Source of the DNA: Sphingomonas jinjuensis
GTDB taxonomy: Bacteria > Pseudomonadota > Alphaproteobacteria > Sphingomonadales > Sphingomonadaceae
NCBI RefSeq assembly: GCF_014197105.1
Contig: NZ_JACIEV010000001.1
Span: 434,001 to 498,000, forward strand
Direction of reading: 5' to 3'
DNA: 64,000 bases
Each line of letters starts with the position of its first letter. Position 1 is the stretch's first letter. Shown in pieces: positions 63,457-64,000 of this stretch. The notes below the pieces were generated by a model, which was given only the letters and a program-made list of their open reading frames with translations, made no database searches and had not been told where the DNA came from. The translations under genes were made by a program, and so were the position numbers.

Positions 63457-63544
63457 CTCACCCTTCCGGCGCTTCGCGCCTCCCTCCCTCTCCCAGCGGG
63501 AGAGGGAAGGGGCCCATCGCCAAAGGCGATGGGAAGGGTGAGGG
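63457..63544. repeat. Dispersed repeat, CTCACCCTTC/GAAGGGTGAGG type
   Basis: Same family as 17849-17937 and 24331-24412; the outer arms pair over more than 10 bp. It lies between divergent genes. Confidence 0.85.
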
Positions 63545-63562
63545 CAGGTGGAGACACGACTC

Positions 63563-64000
63563 ATGCGCCTCATTTTTCTTGCCGCCCTCGCCGTGGCGAC
63601 TCCGGCGACGGCCCAGTCCACCACCGACGACGTCGATGTCGGCGGCAACCGGATCACCGTCGGCATCGGCCCGGCAGTGGTGCCGAGCTACATCGGGTCG
63701 AATAATTCGGTCGTGATCCCCGGCGTCGCGGTGCAGGGGCAATTATGGGGGCATTCGTTCGGCACCGCGGGCACCGAATTCTCGGTCGATGCGATCCGCG
63801 GCGACGGCAAGCCGGGGTGGAAGCTCGAGGCGGGGCCGTCGATCAACGTCCGCCTCGATCGCACCGCGCTGATCCGCGATGTGCAGGTGTCGGCGCTGGG
63901 CAAGCTGAAGACGGCGTGGGAGCCGGGGGCGTGGATCGGCATCCAGCGGACGGGGGTGGTGACCAGTCCCTACGACAGCGTCTCACTGTCGGTGGCGTAT
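63563..64000 (+). CDS. MipA/OmpV-like outer-membrane protein, cut by window end
   Basis: 146 codons open to the window edge. A signal ends P-A-T-A-Q. The mature part includes G-I-G-P-A-V-V-P-S-Y-I-G-S-N-N and G-P-S-I-N-V-R, matching MipA/OmpV barrel proteins. The rest lies outside the window. Confidence 0.75.
   Translation, partial: MRLIFLAALAVATPATAQSTTDDVDVGGNRITVGIGPAVVPSYIGSNNSVVIPGVAVQGQLWGHSFGTAGTEFSVDAIRGDGKPGWKLEAGPSINVRLDRTALIRDVQVSALGKLKTAWEPGAWIGIQRTGVVTSPYDSVSLSVAY

Noticed and set aside
1..64000. CRISPR arrays, insertion sequences, prophage or rRNA
   Set aside because: No regular spacer array, transposase, integrase, phage structural gene or rRNA segment was seen on either strand.

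Overview
The window looks like a chromosomal segment of a high-GC alphaproteobacterium of the order Sphingomonadales (Sphingomonas-like). The evidence is the gene order (mnmE-mnmG-rsmG-parA-parB; hemJ-hemE beside an origin-like region and ppsR), small families typical of the group (DUF3576, DUF1491, MmcB, a DUF6489-like protein), DUF11 surface proteins and a type III polyketide synthase cluster. I see no phage, insertion sequence, CRISPR array or rRNA operon. One tRNA gene, tRNA-Leu(GAG), is present. Coding density is high and many gene pairs overlap by 1-4 bases.

Layout: (1) 0.2-4.7 kb: lipoprotein, leuS, lptE, holA. (2) 4.7-10.4 kb, reverse strand: parB, parA, rsmG, mnmG, mnmE and a small protein, with two perfect 16-bp parS palindromes inside the block. 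(3) 10.5-15.2 kb: dienelactone hydrolase, TerC, rho, hemJ, hemE. (4) 15.23-15.51 kb: a gene-free stretch between hemE and ppsR with three perfect DnaA boxes, the position where oriC lies in Caulobacter. (5) 15.5-25 kb: ppsR, maf, aroE, coaE, dnaQ, hpf, ptsN, a thioesterase, a cell-wall hydrolase, mmcB, an ankyrin protein, a SCO1-like protein and a metallopeptidase. (6) 25-30.2 kb, reverse: class A PBP, then a cluster whose transcription order is small ORF, type III PKS, methyltransferase, FAD oxidoreductase. (7) 30.5-40 kb: a MarR-like regulator and five forward genes for exported proteins, most of them DUF11-like, one of them a 1663-residue protein with an apparent outer-membrane barrel, followed by a PilZ protein. 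(8) 40-54 kb: tRNA-Leu, zinc-ribbon protein, ftsE-ftsX-ydcF-plsC, tyrA and hisC, metX-metW, a receiver, an OmpA-like lipoprotein, a CBS transporter, feoAB, ssb. (9) 54-64 kb: HWE histidine kinase, tadA, rpmB, phbB, hemH, a molybdopterin oxidoreductase subunit and a truncated MipA/OmpV gene.

How it fits together: the first half is an origin-proximal housekeeping region for replication initiation, segregation, tRNA modification and heme synthesis. The main accessory parts are the phenolic-lipid-like type III PKS cluster and the DUF11/outer-membrane cluster, which lie on either side of the MarR-like gene. A 24-bp sequence is identical upstream of aroE and of hisC, the latter lying upstream of tyrA, so aromatic amino-acid genes may share a control element. 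Several families of dispersed palindromic repeats sit between genes, and one copy is translated as part of a metallopeptidase.

All functional names come from sequence motifs read by eye. No database search was run.
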